Assembly: GCA_006538405.1 (NCBI GenBank)
Contig: BJKQ01000008.1
Location: 62,001-126,000 of the forward strand
Direction of reading: 5' to 3'
From: Hansfordia pulvinata
Taxonomy: Eukaryota > Ascomycota > Sordariomycetes > Xylariales
DNA length: 64,000 nt
Below are positions 9,075-20,081 of the stretch, one piece after another; the stretch's first letter is position 1; the number at the start of each line of letters is the position of its first letter. The position numbers and the translations under genes are program-made. The notes beneath the pieces are model-generated. The model did not search any database. It saw nothing but the letters and a program-made list of their open reading frames with translations, and had not been told where the DNA came from.

Positions 9075-11306
9075 ATGTCTGTCGCTTCGGCTGACCGCAT
9101 GCTGACGACGGTCTTGCGCGCCTACCAGCAAGGCCCCTCGCCGGATCCCTCTCACACCGACAAGATATTTGGCTCCACGGCGCATCTGCTGGCTTCTCTC
9201 ACGAACCCGCTGAACTTGTCTCTGTTGACCTCGCATTTCCTGACCGCCTCAGCCATCTGGGAGGCTCCCGACGGCCTGCAGACCTGCCTACGCGCTCTCA
9301 GCATCTACCACAGCGCTGCCGTTCGTCTGCACCGGGATCACCTCCACAATGCTGCTCTTGCGGCAGGTGAAGTGCCCCTCGGCAGCGGCCTGGTATGTGA
9401 CGCGTGGGCCCGGGCCGTGGCCAAAGGTGCCGACGACCGCTCCGCCCGCTGGCAGCACATCCTCGTCTTGACCGGCATCCTCATGGGCATGGAGGGCGAC
9501 GACCGCCGCGGTTTATCACGGGGTCTCCGCTCAACTCTCGAGCACGCCGTCGCCAAAGCTGCGAACCTCGCGCTTGGCGATCCTGTTCACGCTGGACATC
9601 TTGGTCGTGGCAGCGTTGTCTTGGCTCTTACCTACGCCTTGCCGCTGCTTTCCGACTCGGCCCGCAGCTCCATCAACTGTGACTATCTGCTGCCTGTCAC
9701 AGTTGAGGCCATGATAGGCCATGAGGGCTTCCAGAACGGTGACTTTGTCCAGGCCATTGCCAACGATGTCGTTCCTGAGCGAAACATATGGTGGTATCCC
9801 AACTCGCCATCCGTCCTCCGTCTGCAGCGCCTCGAGTCACGTCCTCTGGCGCAGAACATGGGGCCCCTTTCACAACTCGCCGCCTTTTCCGTGGAGAACT
9901 CTACCAATGCGACACTGACTCTCAAGGCCCTCGATGATCTAGTGGCGTTCAGTGCCAACCTATTCGACAAATGGGGACGCTGCTCGCTGTCCCATCTGGA
10001 CATCACCATTGAAGATGCTCACTTCTCTCCTGATGTTCTTGAAGGTCCTTGGACGATGCTTTGGCAGCTATTCAAGAAGATTCTATACGCAGCGACCGTT
10101 ACCCTGCAATCCGTAATGGCCCGCGCTCTTCTGGACCCCCGACTTCGCAACAACACCACGGCGCCCCTCGTCGCAGCTCGGACGCTTAATGTCCTGCGTA
10201 ATCTGGCGTTTGTGTCTACCCGCCAGGGCGGCGGCGCGTTCGAGGTGTACAGTTTTACGTATAACACAGCTTTGGACACGATAACGCGCTTCCCTGATGC
10301 ATGCGCTGCTTTCCTTCGCGATGCATTGCCGCCTTTGCCCCCTCCGGAGTCCCGGCCGCCGTCACCCCTCGTGCAAGCCCTCACACTATTTTACCTCAAT
10401 ACAGCAGAACACGCCCCACTGGCACTTCCAACACCAGCCGCAGAGGCGCTCATCATCTCACCCGCAACAGCTCACCTAGCTCCGGCGTGCTGGCTGGCTT
10501 CCTCGGCGAACCTGGCGCGGCCGTCCGCTTTGACAACAGAACTATACGAGGCAGCCCATGCATGCGTGCTGTCTGTTCTATCCTGCCCTCAACATAGTGA
10601 GAGCGGCGGCGCTGATGGTGGCGGCCTGACGGCAAGTTTGATCCCGTTCTACATCGATCTGCTGCTGGCGTCCTTTCCCAAACGCCTATCGGCCCGCCAG
10701 TTCCGCCTTGCATTCCGGTCGATAATGCAGATTGTGGCGCCCCCTTTTCCTATCGCCGCTGCGCATCCAGGTCTCGGCGAGACTCTGGTGGAAATGGTAC
10801 GATTCCGTGCTGTCGAAGGTGGCGCCTCTCCACGACCTCTGCCCCCGTCTTCCGCCAACGACCATCACAACCAGGCACATATCCAGCCAACGACAGCCAA
10901 CGACGCGTCGCATGCTCACGTCACGGCCCCGGGGCAGCAGGAAGAGATCCCTCTCTCAGAACAGAGTGCTCTGCTGCTCGCGCTCGTCGACGCGCTGCCT
11001 TACCTCCCGCTCGTCGCCCTCCCGGACTGGCTGGCGAGAGCCGCGGCCTCTTTGCACGCCGTCGCGGACCCCGTTCTCCGCGCCCCGGTCCGCGATCGCC
11101 TCTGCGAGGTTCTTGGATCCCCCGAGATGGACGTCGAACGCGCTGCCATCGGTGTCGCCTGGTGGGGTACCTGGGGTGGGCGAGATCTCGTGTGGGGTGG
11201 GGACCAGGCGGTTCCGAGAACGGTTGGTGAACAGGTCGCTGCGTCCAACGAAGTAGACGGTCAATACATGATGAGTGGCGGCTTGGGAGAGCGAAGCCGG
11301 CTTTGA
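9075..11306 (+). CDS. Conserved fungal protein of unknown function (743 residues)
   Basis: Uninterrupted frame of 743 residues from ATG at 9075 to TGA at 11306. The composition is leucine- and alanine-rich with regularly spaced hydrophobic residues, suggesting a helical-repeat or solenoid fold. There is no signal peptide and no clear membrane segment. A less conserved, low-complexity stretch rich in Asn, His and Ala lies at about residues 590-625, before a final helical part. The N-terminus (DRMLTTVLRAYQQG) and the region LLASLTNPLNLSLLTSHFL look conserved in character, but I cannot name the family with confidence. It may be one of the uncharacterised fungal families known only as DUFs. Confidence 0.75.
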   Translation: MSVASADRMLTTVLRAYQQGPSPDPSHTDKIFGSTAHLLASLTNPLNLSLLTSHFLTASAIWEAPDGLQTCLRALSIYHSAAVRLHRDHLHNAALAAGEVPLGSGLVCDAWARAVAKGADDRSARWQHILVLTGILMGMEGDDRRGLSRGLRSTLEHAVAKAANLALGDPVHAGHLGRGSVVLALTYALPLLSDSARSSINCDYLLPVTVEAMIGHEGFQNGDFVQAIANDVVPERNIWWYPNSPSVLRLQRLESRPLAQNMGPLSQLAAFSVENSTNATLTLKALDDLVAFSANLFDKWGRCSLSHLDITIEDAHFSPDVLEGPWTMLWQLFKKILYAATVTLQSVMARALLDPRLRNNTTAPLVAARTLNVLRNLAFVSTRQGGGAFEVYSFTYNTALDTITRFPDACAAFLRDALPPLPPPESRPPSPLVQALTLFYLNTAEHAPLALPTPAAEALIISPATAHLAPACWLASSANLARPSALTTELYEAAHACVLSVLSCPQHSESGGADGGGLTASLIPFYIDLLLASFPKRLSARQFRLAFRSIMQIVAPPFPIAAAHPGLGETLVEMVRFRAVEGGASPRPLPPSSANDHHNQAHIQPTTANDASHAHVTAPGQQEEIPLSEQSALLLALVDALPYLPLVALPDWLARAAASLHAVADPVLRAPVRDRLCEVLGSPEMDVERAAIGVAWWGTWGGRDLVWGGDQAVPRTVGEQVAASNEVDGQYMMSGGLGERSRL

Positions 11307-12056
11307 GGGCCTATCAGGTAGTCCGATGCAGCCACGACACTATTTGTGTCTTCCCAGAAGAAGGAACACCAGCGTCGGTCGATAACTACAAGGAAAATTA
11401 TCCTTGTCTCGCATCTCCTTGCGGGGGCCACCGACGACTGGAGACAGATCAAGACACATTCTAGGCTGTAAATACGCACTGCAGCAACGCACGCGAAGGC
11501 TCATACTGATACTGCAAATGTAAATATATACTCATAACACTGTTTAATTGCCGTGCGGCTTCCAGGGGTAGGCGCGCAGAGTCCATGAGGTTCTCTATTT
11601 TCAGCGAGGACTCTGCAACATTGGTATCACGAAAACTCAAATCTTGAATACGCATCCGTATACCGCGTGACCTCGAACTTTGATTGTGCTGACGTCCGAC
11701 GATTTGTCAACTCTCAAGCCATCCATCAAAGCTGTCACGCCAGTATTCGCACTTCGGTAATGGGAAAGGGTTCTCACTAATGTCTATATGAGGAATACAT
11801 GGAAGCCGGTTTTCTTCGCAACGTATTTGCTATCCAATTCTTAAGTGCCCTAATGATGATATGTACACTACCCGGCTGCGTTGTTCGGTCTCTCAGCCCG
11901 TGCCGGTGTATTAATGCAAAAGTCTGTCGTTCAAACCCATTGATAGAGCTGAAATGATGGGGCGTTTCCAAGTGCAATGCTAGTCCCTCTATACCCAATC
12001 AACGCAGCCTTTTATTGCTGAAGGCATCCTCTATGAGTAAATGGTACAAGACAGGA
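11307..12056. other. Convergent intergenic region
   Basis: 750 bp between two stop codons, so mostly 3' untranslated sequence. It is AT-richer than its surroundings. I see no gene, RNA or repeat in it. Confidence 0.5.
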
Positions 12057-13903
12057 TCAGTGCTCATCGCCAGTGAATGCACTACTCACTCCGAGCAAGG
12101 TCATGCCGAGAAACGCGAAAAACATGCCGAGATTGCGGTTGTGGTTGAGGCTCAGGCTTTCAATGAAGAGCTGCAAAGCCACACTGGCCATAATGCCAGA
12201 CGTAATCGCAAAGAGGCACCCGTACGCGGTAGCATCAGGTGTCATATGGGTATGGCTCGCAAGTTTGAACCACAGCACAGCGACTCCTGCGCCAAGAGGC
12301 TGGCTCAACCCACCCAACACAGATGACCAGAACATGGCCTTGGGCCGGCTGTGAAGCGCCATATAGAGTGGGAGGGCCATGGCGAATCCCTCTGAAATGT
12401 TGTGCACAAAGAGAGCCAAAAAGACACTGAAGCCAAGAGATGGGTTCGCGTGGTTGGTGGCATACGTAATGAAGCCCTCGGGAAATTTGTGTAAAGCAAT
12501 CGCAATTGAAGTCTGCAGGCCAATTGACAAGAATGCGTTCTCAGGGACGTGGTGGTGATGCTGGGCTTCGAGGTCCTCAGGGCTTTCTGTCGGGCCCGTG
12601 ATGGTGGCGTCCTCGGCGCATCGATCACGCGACTGCGTGCGGCTGCGGTGCGTGGGGCTTACAGCAGCCGAGTCGCTCGCATCATCCTCCACTATTCTGT
12701 CCACGTCACCGTGGCTCGAGTGAAAGCCGGTCGTGGTGCGCATGAAAGTCGGGGCGCGCGACGCTGCAGCAGAGCGGCTGTTTAGGTGTTTGAAGCATTC
12801 CTGGCCGCAGGGGTCGGTATATCCGAAGCAAGGTCCCCCCTCATCACAATTGGGCTTGGTATCCTTGACAAAGGACATAACTCTCTTTTGCACCTGGACC
12901 ATCGACGGCCTCCTCTCCTGGGTGGTGGCAGCGCGGCCGAGGTTGGAGCGCAGAGAGTTCTGGTTTGAAGACAGATGCTCATTGCTGACCGTGTTGGACC
13001 TCCTAAGGGTGTGCTGGGTTTCGTGAGGGAGCTCTATCGAGGGGAGCAATGGGGTCGACTCGTTAGGGCCGGAATGGGAGCCGGGCTGGGCTTTGGCGGC
13101 AGACGGGTTCCGGACCAACGAATGGCTGCGACCATCGCGACTCCGGGCGCGAGACGAGTGGCGGTGGCTGTGGTGATTATGGCCATGATGGGCATGGCTG
13201 TGGTCATGGTGCTCGTCCGGGGTAGGATGGTCGGGAGGCTGGTCTTTGTGGCTGTGGTCGCAGTCGACAACATGAGATGGTAAAAACTGGTGAAAGAGTC
13301 GAGAAATGACCTGGATGCCCATGAAGCCGCTCACGAAACAGGCCATGAGCAAGAAGCCGGCCGATTGGGTGGAGAAGCCGCCTTGCTCAAGGTAGTTCTT
13401 GGCTTCGGGTAGCATGCTGTACAAGGACATGAAGATCTATACGCAGGTCGTCAGCCGTCAGTCCAGAATTTCCTACAGGGACAACCATATTCACTACTGT
13501 CGGGGGTGCTTCATACCATGACACCAAAACTGAGGCTCAAGGAGCAGGCCAGGAAGGCGTTGCTCTCCTTGATGTTGAAATCCTTCTTGCCGGGAAGCAT
13601 ACGGACGAAAACATCGATGCAGATGATGCTGGCACCCAGAACACATGCTGAAGACGGCAACAAGTTAGCATTAGCTACCATTCGCGTATACGCTGCAACG
13701 GGATGCAAGGTGCTTGGGCGACAGGGCTGCAGTCGATGAGGCGTGTGTGCACTGCAGGGTCGGACTCGCCAGCGCAAGACGGGGCTCGGGCGAGACGAGG
13801 CGAGCAGCGTGCGTTGTGGTAGCGGGATGTGGCTTGAGGAGGTGATGTACGAACCTATGCCGCTCACGAGGCACATGATCCATCCTCGCGTGTCATTCGC
13901 CAT
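12057..13903 (-). CDS. ZIP-family zinc transporter, Zrt3-like (vacuolar type)
   Basis: Three exons: 13855-13903, 13517-13647 and 12057-13436; introns gttcgt..tcag and gtatga..atag. The product is about 519 residues. The N-terminal part has three membrane segments (the first around WIMCLVSGIACVLGASIIC). A long cytosolic-type loop follows, with a histidine-rich stretch at about residues 118-155 and many His/Asp pairs. The C-terminal five membrane segments carry the ZIP metal-site motifs HKFPEGF and HNISEGF. Length, layout and His-rich loop resemble yeast Zrt3, which releases zinc from the vacuole; the location in this organism is inferred. The ATG at 13901-13903 was chosen because the first membrane helix begins directly after it and splicing phases fit. 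Confidence 0.9.
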
Positions 13904-14670
13904 GCCAGCGGCCTCTGCCGTGTGGGCAGCGTCCATGGCGGGCGGAGTGGCGCCCCTCGGGGCGCGTTGTGATGTTGTGGCGTGGACAGACGCTGACGAC
14001 CAAGCTGCATGTAAGGTGGTTGGAAGGCGGCTGGCGACTGCAACGAACAGGCAAGGCGACGATGCCGGTGGTTGCGAGTGGAGTGACGCCGGTAAGATGT
14101 GGACAGACGAATGAAAGGGAGGAGGGGGGTTCGAAACAGGTATGTCTTTGTCAGGACGCAAAGTGTGTAAGAGAATCGCGAGGGCGCCAGGCCTGACTCG
14201 GTGGCAGACAATAGGCGAAGCTGCTCGCACCACACAAAGCCCGATCAAATGAGATGTCGGCGGGGATGCAATTCCCAGGTACCCTCCGTAGACAAGAGCC
14301 CCGACGGGAGGTGTTGAAAGCGACGGGGGGCAGAGCTGGAGGTGTTCGAGGAAAGACGAAGGAAGGCGCGAGTAATGATGTAACTTTCGCTGGTTCACTC
14401 GCGCGCTTGCGCGATGGGGGCGAGCAGGCAGGCAGGCGCAAGTGGGCTGCGGGCGACTCGTCCGGGAAGGAGGAGCGGAGATACGTAATCAACCAAGCAG
14501 GGCAGCCCGGTTGGCGAGGCGCGGGGCAGCTTCGACCCAGGGCTGCGTGTTGCGGTCGTCCGCCTTGTCTTCAGCAAATGCCGCAGGCCACTTGAGATTA
14601 GGCCGAGCTATCAACGTCAAGTAAATGCACAGGCGCGTCGCCCCCAGCACAGCAGCGCAGAGCACCTGCA

Positions 14671-14680
14671 GTACGAGTAC
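14671..14680. repeat. Motif copy 2, GTACGAGTAC
   Basis: Intergenic, about 770 bp upstream of the zinc transporter start. Confidence 0.8.
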
Positions 14681-15618
14681 AGTCTGACGGACTGATTTCG
14701 GAATCTTCAAGCTGTGGAGGATAGAACTGGACCACGGAGGTTTCAAGGGCGATGCGCTCGGCCTGATTGCGGGCGGGCGAACAACGGTCGACGGCGGACG
14801 GGTAATCCCCACTGCTAACCTTTAGGCCTGGCTGCCACCGATGGAACATTGACGGCTAACAATGAGATCTCGATAGATAGAGGATCGGCCGACGAATTCC
14901 GCGGGAACCGATTATGACAGCCGATGGCACAGCAACAAAGTCAAGAAAGATACGACGGTGCACGAGTCGACAGGAATGCAATGACTGGCCGAGTAAGTCA
15001 AACGAAGAATGACAACGACACTCTCCCAGCATAACTGATGAGGAAAAGAGACGCACTTGCAAGGAGGTTGGAAACATAAGCAATGCCGTGTCGCCCATTG
15101 TCCACAAGAGCACGCTCTCTTTGACTCCTCTTTCTCTTTGGCGCTCATTATCCACGTCCCCGCTCCTTGCTCCGCCGAGCCTTTCCCGACGCCCCCGATT
15201 GGAGCCGTTCATCGATGGCCTTTGCCTTCCGACAGTCCTCGTGCTGGGTAGAGTGGTGAGCGCCCAGGAGAGCCGGGAGAGCTTTGCTGAGCTGGCCCTA
15301 GCGCAGCCTCGTTAGCAACCTTGATGGCCGTCTCTTGTGGGGCCGAGCACGGCTTCAGTGGGCTTCCCCGGCGCTTCCACCGCCCTGCATCGCCCGCCAC
15401 TCCCGCGACCGCGTTCTCGGCCCCTCACATCGCAGGTCAGACCCCATCGTCACCCGCCCTGTGGAGGCTCCAGATTGGACCCTGATCGTTCACACTTGGT
15501 TTCAATCCTATGGGCGACCGAGTCATTTTCAAAATGTGGAATTAATAATGCCATTATCCGGCACCGCGCGCGGCCTCCTTAACGCGTCATCCTCAAGCCC
15601 TATCATCACCTTCTCAGT

Positions 15619-15628
15619 GTACGAGTAC
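15619..15628. repeat. Motif copy 3, GTACGAGTAC
   Basis: Intergenic. The flanks extend the match to GTGTACGAGTACACAC, a near-palindrome. Confidence 0.8.
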
Positions 15629-16109
15629 ACACGAAGACTGATGGGAGTTCGAGGGATACACCAACCTCCCTACCAGCACGCACTTCTGTCGGAACTATCC
15701 GTACCCCGTTAGCAACTGGCTGGGGGTTCCTGAATCGAGCCATCGTGCTACTGGCCCCGCCTACTCCAGCCAGAGAGACTTCTCAACGTCGGAAGCAGCT
15801 CGTTCCGATAGCGTCACCTCATCCCATGAGTAGCAGAACCGAGGCATTGTCCAAGATCCTGAACGTCTTTTCGTCAGGACAATTCAACTACTGATATGGG
15901 TGGTTTTCGAAGCGGGTGTGGCCCATGGCAAAGAGTGCCCCGGCAAACTCCTCTGGACAGTTCAGTCTTGCCTCTGAGTCAACGAGCCTGGTTCGATACA
16001 GTGTCCATGAGATCATACGTATACAGATGGGGCTACGCCCATGCCATCTGTTGACGAGGCTCAGACCTTCTGCAGATTGGTATAGCTCACCAGGCATCTG
16101 CTTGTACCG

Positions 16110-16144
16110 GGGGGGGGCGGGGGGGGGGGGGGGGGGGGGGGGGG
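16110..16144. repeat. Long poly-G tract
   Basis: About 34 G interrupted by a single C near the start, in non-coding sequence. Such a run can form a G-quadruplex and is also a common place for length errors in assemblies. Confidence 0.9.
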
Positions 16145-16763
16145 CCAAAGGTTCAGGCTCTCGTCGTACCTGTGACAGGCAGAAATGGTTGCGACACGAA
16201 CACTTCGACGCCCGGGGAAGGCGCCTCAAAGTGCATAATTAGTGTACAAGCAGCAGGCGCGGGTCATCACGAAAGCAAATGAACACCTGGTGCCTCCACG
16301 GGTCAACGATCCGTGACGCAACTGGAACAGCAAAGCGGCATCGACAGCCAGCGAGTTCAAGAGAAAAATGTCTCCGATGATGTCTGCCAGCAAAATTGTG
16401 CGTGGCATCTATGATGAAGTAACGAGCCCGCAGCGCGCCAATAGAAGAGTCAGTTCGACACGCAAGCTTGCATCGGCGCCTGTAGAGGTCTTTAGGGAAA
16501 CACACAACTATAGACTGATTCACAAGATGAAGCACAGAATTCATCGGGGCATCAAGTGTCTTCTTCATTCCATAAGTTCAGTAGTATACAGGATATCCCG
16601 TCATTCCTTACACTCGACAATAGCGATACAAATGAAATTACTTCATTAGAGTGGTGAAAGGCCCTCGGCGAGAGAGCTATCGTTTGGGTATTTCGAGGAT
16701 GGGCTCAAGCAGGGCTTGAGCCTCTCCGCCGTGAATCAAGTTATGCTTCAGATCTGGCTTGGT

Positions 16764-17409
16764 CTACTCGACGGGGGCCGGGCGGCGCAGAACCTCGATG
16801 TTCTCTGATTCGGGGCAACTGGGTCAGCAGGTGGTAGACACGGGGGTTTTTTGCGGCTTGAACGCCAAGATTGCTTCTCACTCTGGTAAATGTTCAGGGC
16901 GGTTCGCGTCTTGCCCTCGGCGTCGGTGTACTGGTTCATGACACACTCTCCCTCAACGTAGACGGTAGCTCTGGAAACGGTGTTAGTTTTTGTTTTTTAA
17001 TCCGACCAGTTTTCTCAATGCGACGAGAGGCCCATCCCCGATAGCAATTGCCTATAACAGGGGGAAGGGGGCCCTGTGGTGATTGAGAGTGAAGGGTGGG
17101 ACGAGCAGGTGCAGATGGGCGGGTGTATACGGACCCCTTGGGCAGGCTGGTGAGGTAGTCGCGGCGGGGGCCTTCCTCGATAAAGGTGGCGACCTTGAAC
17201 CACGAGGTGTGGCGGTTCTCGCCGCGGCCCTCGTTGCTGGCGACGGCGTACTCGAGGACCTCTTTGCCGGTGCTGGTGGCCTTGACCTCGGGGGTGTTGG
17301 CCAGGTTGCCGACGAGGGTGATCTTGGCAATGTCGCGGCGGGCCGACGCGCTGAAGGCGCGGGTCATGGCCGGGGCGGCGGAGGTGACGCGGCGGGCGAG
17401 GAAAGACAT
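16764..17409 (-). CDS. rim1: Mitochondrial single-stranded DNA-binding protein Rim1
   Basis: Three exons: 17135-17409, 16882-16970 and 16764-16804, giving 134 residues. The N-terminus (MSFLARRVTSAAPAMTRAFSASA) is a typical mitochondrial presequence rich in Arg, Ser and Ala. The single OB-fold SSB domain begins at KITLVGNLANTPEV, with the family features TGKEV.EYAVASNE and HTSWFKV. Exon 2 gives TVYVEGECVMNQYTD, and exon 3 ends in EVLRRPAPVE. Rim1 tetramers coat single-stranded mitochondrial DNA during replication. The first intron uses a gtccgt donor; I chose it over the nearby gtatac because only it keeps the phase into exon 2. A (GGT)n tract lies 25 bp upstream of the start codon. Confidence 0.9.
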
Positions 17410-17433
17410 GGCTTCGGTTGGAGGCTGTGGCGG

Positions 17434-17473
17434 CGGTGGTGGTGGTGGTGGTGGTGGTGGTGGTGGTGGTGGT
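17434..17473. repeat. (GGT)n microsatellite
   Basis: About 13 GGT units just upstream of the rim1 start codon, probably in its 5' untranslated leader, where the mRNA would read (ACC)n. Confidence 0.9.
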
Positions 17474-17652
17474 TGAGAGACGGGGAGGGGTGCGACTGTT
17501 GGAGAGTGTGTTGGTGATGGTACTTTGGCGTCGGGTGCTGGCGCGTCGTTGGCGTGACGGGGTATGGACGGGTCGAGTTGCGACAGCTTTTCCGGCTTGG
17601 GGGCGGCGGCGGGCAGATTGAGGTGGTCAGGGCGGCGGTGGCAGCTGGCTGA

Positions 17653-17661
17653 TACGAGTAC
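17653..17661. repeat. Motif copy 4, TACGAGTAC
   Basis: Intergenic, 244 bp upstream of the rim1 start codon. Confidence 0.8.
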
Positions 17662-18317
17662 CCCCTACCTTAGTTCAAGGGAGCTGCCAAGGGCACAAAA
17701 GGGTACGAGCAGTACGCTCTGCCGCAGACGCCAGCCAGACGCGCTTGGTTGGCCCCAGTCGCGATGGACCAGACATTTTTACCCCTGGTCAGCCACGCCT
17801 GGCGCCGCCCCTCAACTCGACGCGGGTCGCAATCAAATGTTACGAGTATGCGTCCTGGTCTTAGCTTGCATCAATTGATTAATGCCAGCTCCCCACATAG
17901 ACCAGCTTCAACTATCGAATACCGTTCTAACGAAAGCTATGGATATACAGGTGATACCGGCTTGTCACACACATGTAGACTTCAATTGTTGCATGGAAAC
18001 TGGACATGCCACACGGAATCGCCACATTCTGAAGTCAGCATGACCCCGCGTATGCATCAATATTGAGGTCATCACGTTGTAGTGCTCAACTAGAGAAACA
18101 TCGGCAGACTTGAAGTTTGTGGAAAGCCCACTGCTACACTTTGCCATTCTTGTTGGGCAACGTAAATGGGTGAACGTTTTCTGCGAGCGAAGGCCGATAT
18201 GCCAGAAAGTCATGGGTATTGAGAAGAGTAGATACGTAAAAATACTAAACATGATACAAATCCTCCCAACACCAGCAAATGCGTTTTCTATCACTACATG
18301 TATTTGCAACGCAGCGC

Positions 18318-20081
18318 TCAGACGAACCACGCGGCAAGCTCCTGAGTCGCCGAGAGCGGCCCGACGTGAGCAGCATAGCCGTCCGGCCGGATCAGCACGT
18401 ACGCCGCCTCGGCGAAGCCCAGCTCCTTGGTGAGCGCCGAGTCGACGTCGACGAAGCCCGACTGCCCGTTGGGCTGCTCGGCGAACACCATGTGGACCTT
18501 GGCCGGCGGGCCGGAGGCGGCGAGGAAGGCGTCGCCGGCGCGCTGGAGGTCGCCCTCGCTGGCGGCCCCGGCGCCGTGGCCCGAGAACAGGACCAGGTGG
18601 TGCGAGCGGGGGTCGATCAGGTCGAGCAGCCACGTCTCGTCGCCGGAGCCGGCGGCCCTGACGCGGCCGTCGGGGACGCGGTCGCCGCCGCGGAGGCGGG
18701 CCGCCTGGAGGCCGGGGGCGGTGGCGACGGCGCTGCTGCCGCGCCGGTAGGTGATGTCGAACTCGGACATCTGGAAGAAGGCGCCGCGGACGCGGGCGGG
18801 GCTGCTGAGGGCCCAGGGCATGATCCAGGGCAGGAGGAGGTTGCGGAAGAAGCAGAAGACGGGGTTGCTGGAGGAGGTCCAGCTGAAGACGCGGTCGGTG
18901 GTCTGCAGCAGGTTCTGGCCGACGGGGTGGCGCTCCTCGTGGTACGAGTCGAGCAGCGAGGGCGGGCGCTCGCCCTTGAGGACGGCGGCCAGCTTCCAGC
19001 CGAGGTTGACGGCGTCGCCGATGCCCGTGTTCATGCCCTGGCCGCCGGCGGGGCTGTGGACGTGGGCGGCGTCCCCCGCGACGAACAGGCGGCCGCGGCC
19101 GTAGCGGTCGACGCCGCGGTGGTGCAGGCGGAAGCGGGCGACCCAGACGGGGTCGCGCAGCCGGCCGCCGCCGGGGATCATGCGGGCAAAGTGGTCCTGG
19201 AAGTCGTCGAGCTCGGGCTGGCCCTCGCGCTGGCGGATGCTGCTGCGCGACATGACGACGCGCACCAGGCCGTCGCGCAGCGGCAGCACGGCGAGGAAGC
19301 CCCGGCCGAAGCACAGGTAGGCCCGGTTGGGGCGCCCGGCCCACTCGACGTGCGTGTCCGCCAGCACAAAGTCCTGCGGGTACGCGTCGCCGTCAAACGT
19401 CAGGCCGGCCGTCTTGCGGACGAAGCTGTGCGCGCCGTCGCAGCCGACGACGTACTTGGCGCGGAGGACGACGGTGCCGCTGTTACTGCTGCTGCTGCTG
19501 CTGCTACTGCTGCTGGCAGCCGTTGCAACTTCCGCCTCGTCTTGCCCCCGTTTCGTTTCTTCCCCTTGTTGCTGCTCCTGTTCTTTTTGTGCTGTCGTTG
19601 TCGTCGTCGTCGCCGTCGTCGTCGTCGTCGTCTGACTCTTCATCGACAGCGTCGCCGTCGTGCCCTCGTCGTCCTGCTCCAGGGCCGTCGCCTCGACGCC
19701 CCACTCGACGGCGTGGCCGTGGCGGGCCAGGGCCTCGTCGAGGAAGTGCTCCGTCTCCTGCTGCGAGACGAGCAGCTGCAGGGGGAAGGCCGTGTGGGGG
19801 AGGCGGGCGTCCTCGACGTCGACGCCGCCGATCTCGCGGCCGTTGACGCAGAAGGTGGCGCCGCTGCTGGTGACGCCGCGGGACTGCAGGTCGCGCGCGA
19901 TGCCGTGGCGGTTGAGCAGCTCGAGCGTGCGCGCCTGCACGACCAGCGCGCGGCTCTTGTCCGAGCGGCCCGCCGTGCTCTTGTCGACGATGCGGAAGGG
20001 GATGCCCTGCGCCGCCAGCTCGAGGGCCAGCGTCAGGCCTGTCGGGCCGCCGCCCAGGATGAGGACGTCGGTTGTCTCCAT
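18318..20081 (-). CDS. FAD-dependent aromatic monooxygenase (PHBH/phenol hydroxylase type)
   Basis: Single exon, 587 residues, start ATG at 20079-20081. The FAD-binding GxGxxG motif is GGGPTG at about residues 10-15. The DG motif is VVGCDGAHSF near 215. The GD motif is VAGDAAHVHSPAGGQGMN near 335-351. The C-terminal part resembles the thioredoxin-like dimerisation domain of phenol hydroxylases. These enzymes use NAD(P)H and O2 to hydroxylate aromatic rings. Oddity: residues about 147-202 are a low-complexity insert of Thr, Gln/Glu and Ser runs just before the DG motif, encoded by simple trinucleotide repeats. It lies outside the core motifs and may be a flexible surface loop. The gene is divergent from a second monooxygenase. 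Confidence 0.9.
   Translation of the reverse strand: METTDVLILGGGPTGLTLALELAAQGIPFRIVDKSTAGRSDKSRALVVQARTLELLNRHGIARDLQSRGVTSSGATFCVNGREIGGVDVEDARLPHTAFPLQLLVSQQETEHFLDEALARHGHAVEWGVEATALEQDDEGTTATLSMKSQTTTTTTATTTTTTAQKEQEQQQGEETKRGQDEAEVATAASSSSSSSSSSNSGTVVLRAKYVVGCDGAHSFVRKTAGLTFDGDAYPQDFVLADTHVEWAGRPNRAYLCFGRGFLAVLPLRDGLVRVVMSRSSIRQREGQPELDDFQDHFARMIPGGGRLRDPVWVARFRLHHRGVDRYGRGRLFVAGDAAHVHSPAGGQGMNTGIGDAVNLGWKLAAVLKGERPPSLLDSYHEERHPVGQNLLQTTDRVFSWTSSSNPVFCFFRNLLLPWIMPWALSSPARVRGAFFQMSEFDITYRRGSSAVATAPGLQAARLRGGDRVPDGRVRAAGSGDETWLLDLIDPRSHHLVLFSGHGAGAASEGDLQRAGDAFLAASGPPAKVHMVFAEQPNGQSGFVDVDSALTKELGFAEAAYVLIRPDGYAAHVGPLSATQELAAWFV

Larger units (their letters stand above)
13904..16763. other. 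Intergenic region, 2.9 kb
   Basis: It lies upstream of the zinc transporter and downstream of rim1. It contains two copies of GTACGAGTAC (14671-14680 and 15619-15628) and a long G tract at 16110-16144. Short open frames exist but lack motifs. I see no supported gene or RNA. Confidence 0.5.
17410..18317. other. Intergenic region between rim1 and the first monooxygenase
   Basis: Carries the rim1 promoter and the 3' region of the monooxygenase. It contains the (GGT)n tract, the motif copy TACGAGTAC at 17653-17661 and a half-match (TACGAGTA) at 17841-17848. No gene is supported. Confidence 0.5.

Noticed and set aside
17965..19344. Long minus-strand frame of 459 codons rich in Arg and Pro
   Set aside because: Shadow of the monooxygenase gene in another frame; composition is that of GC-rich out-of-frame sequence.
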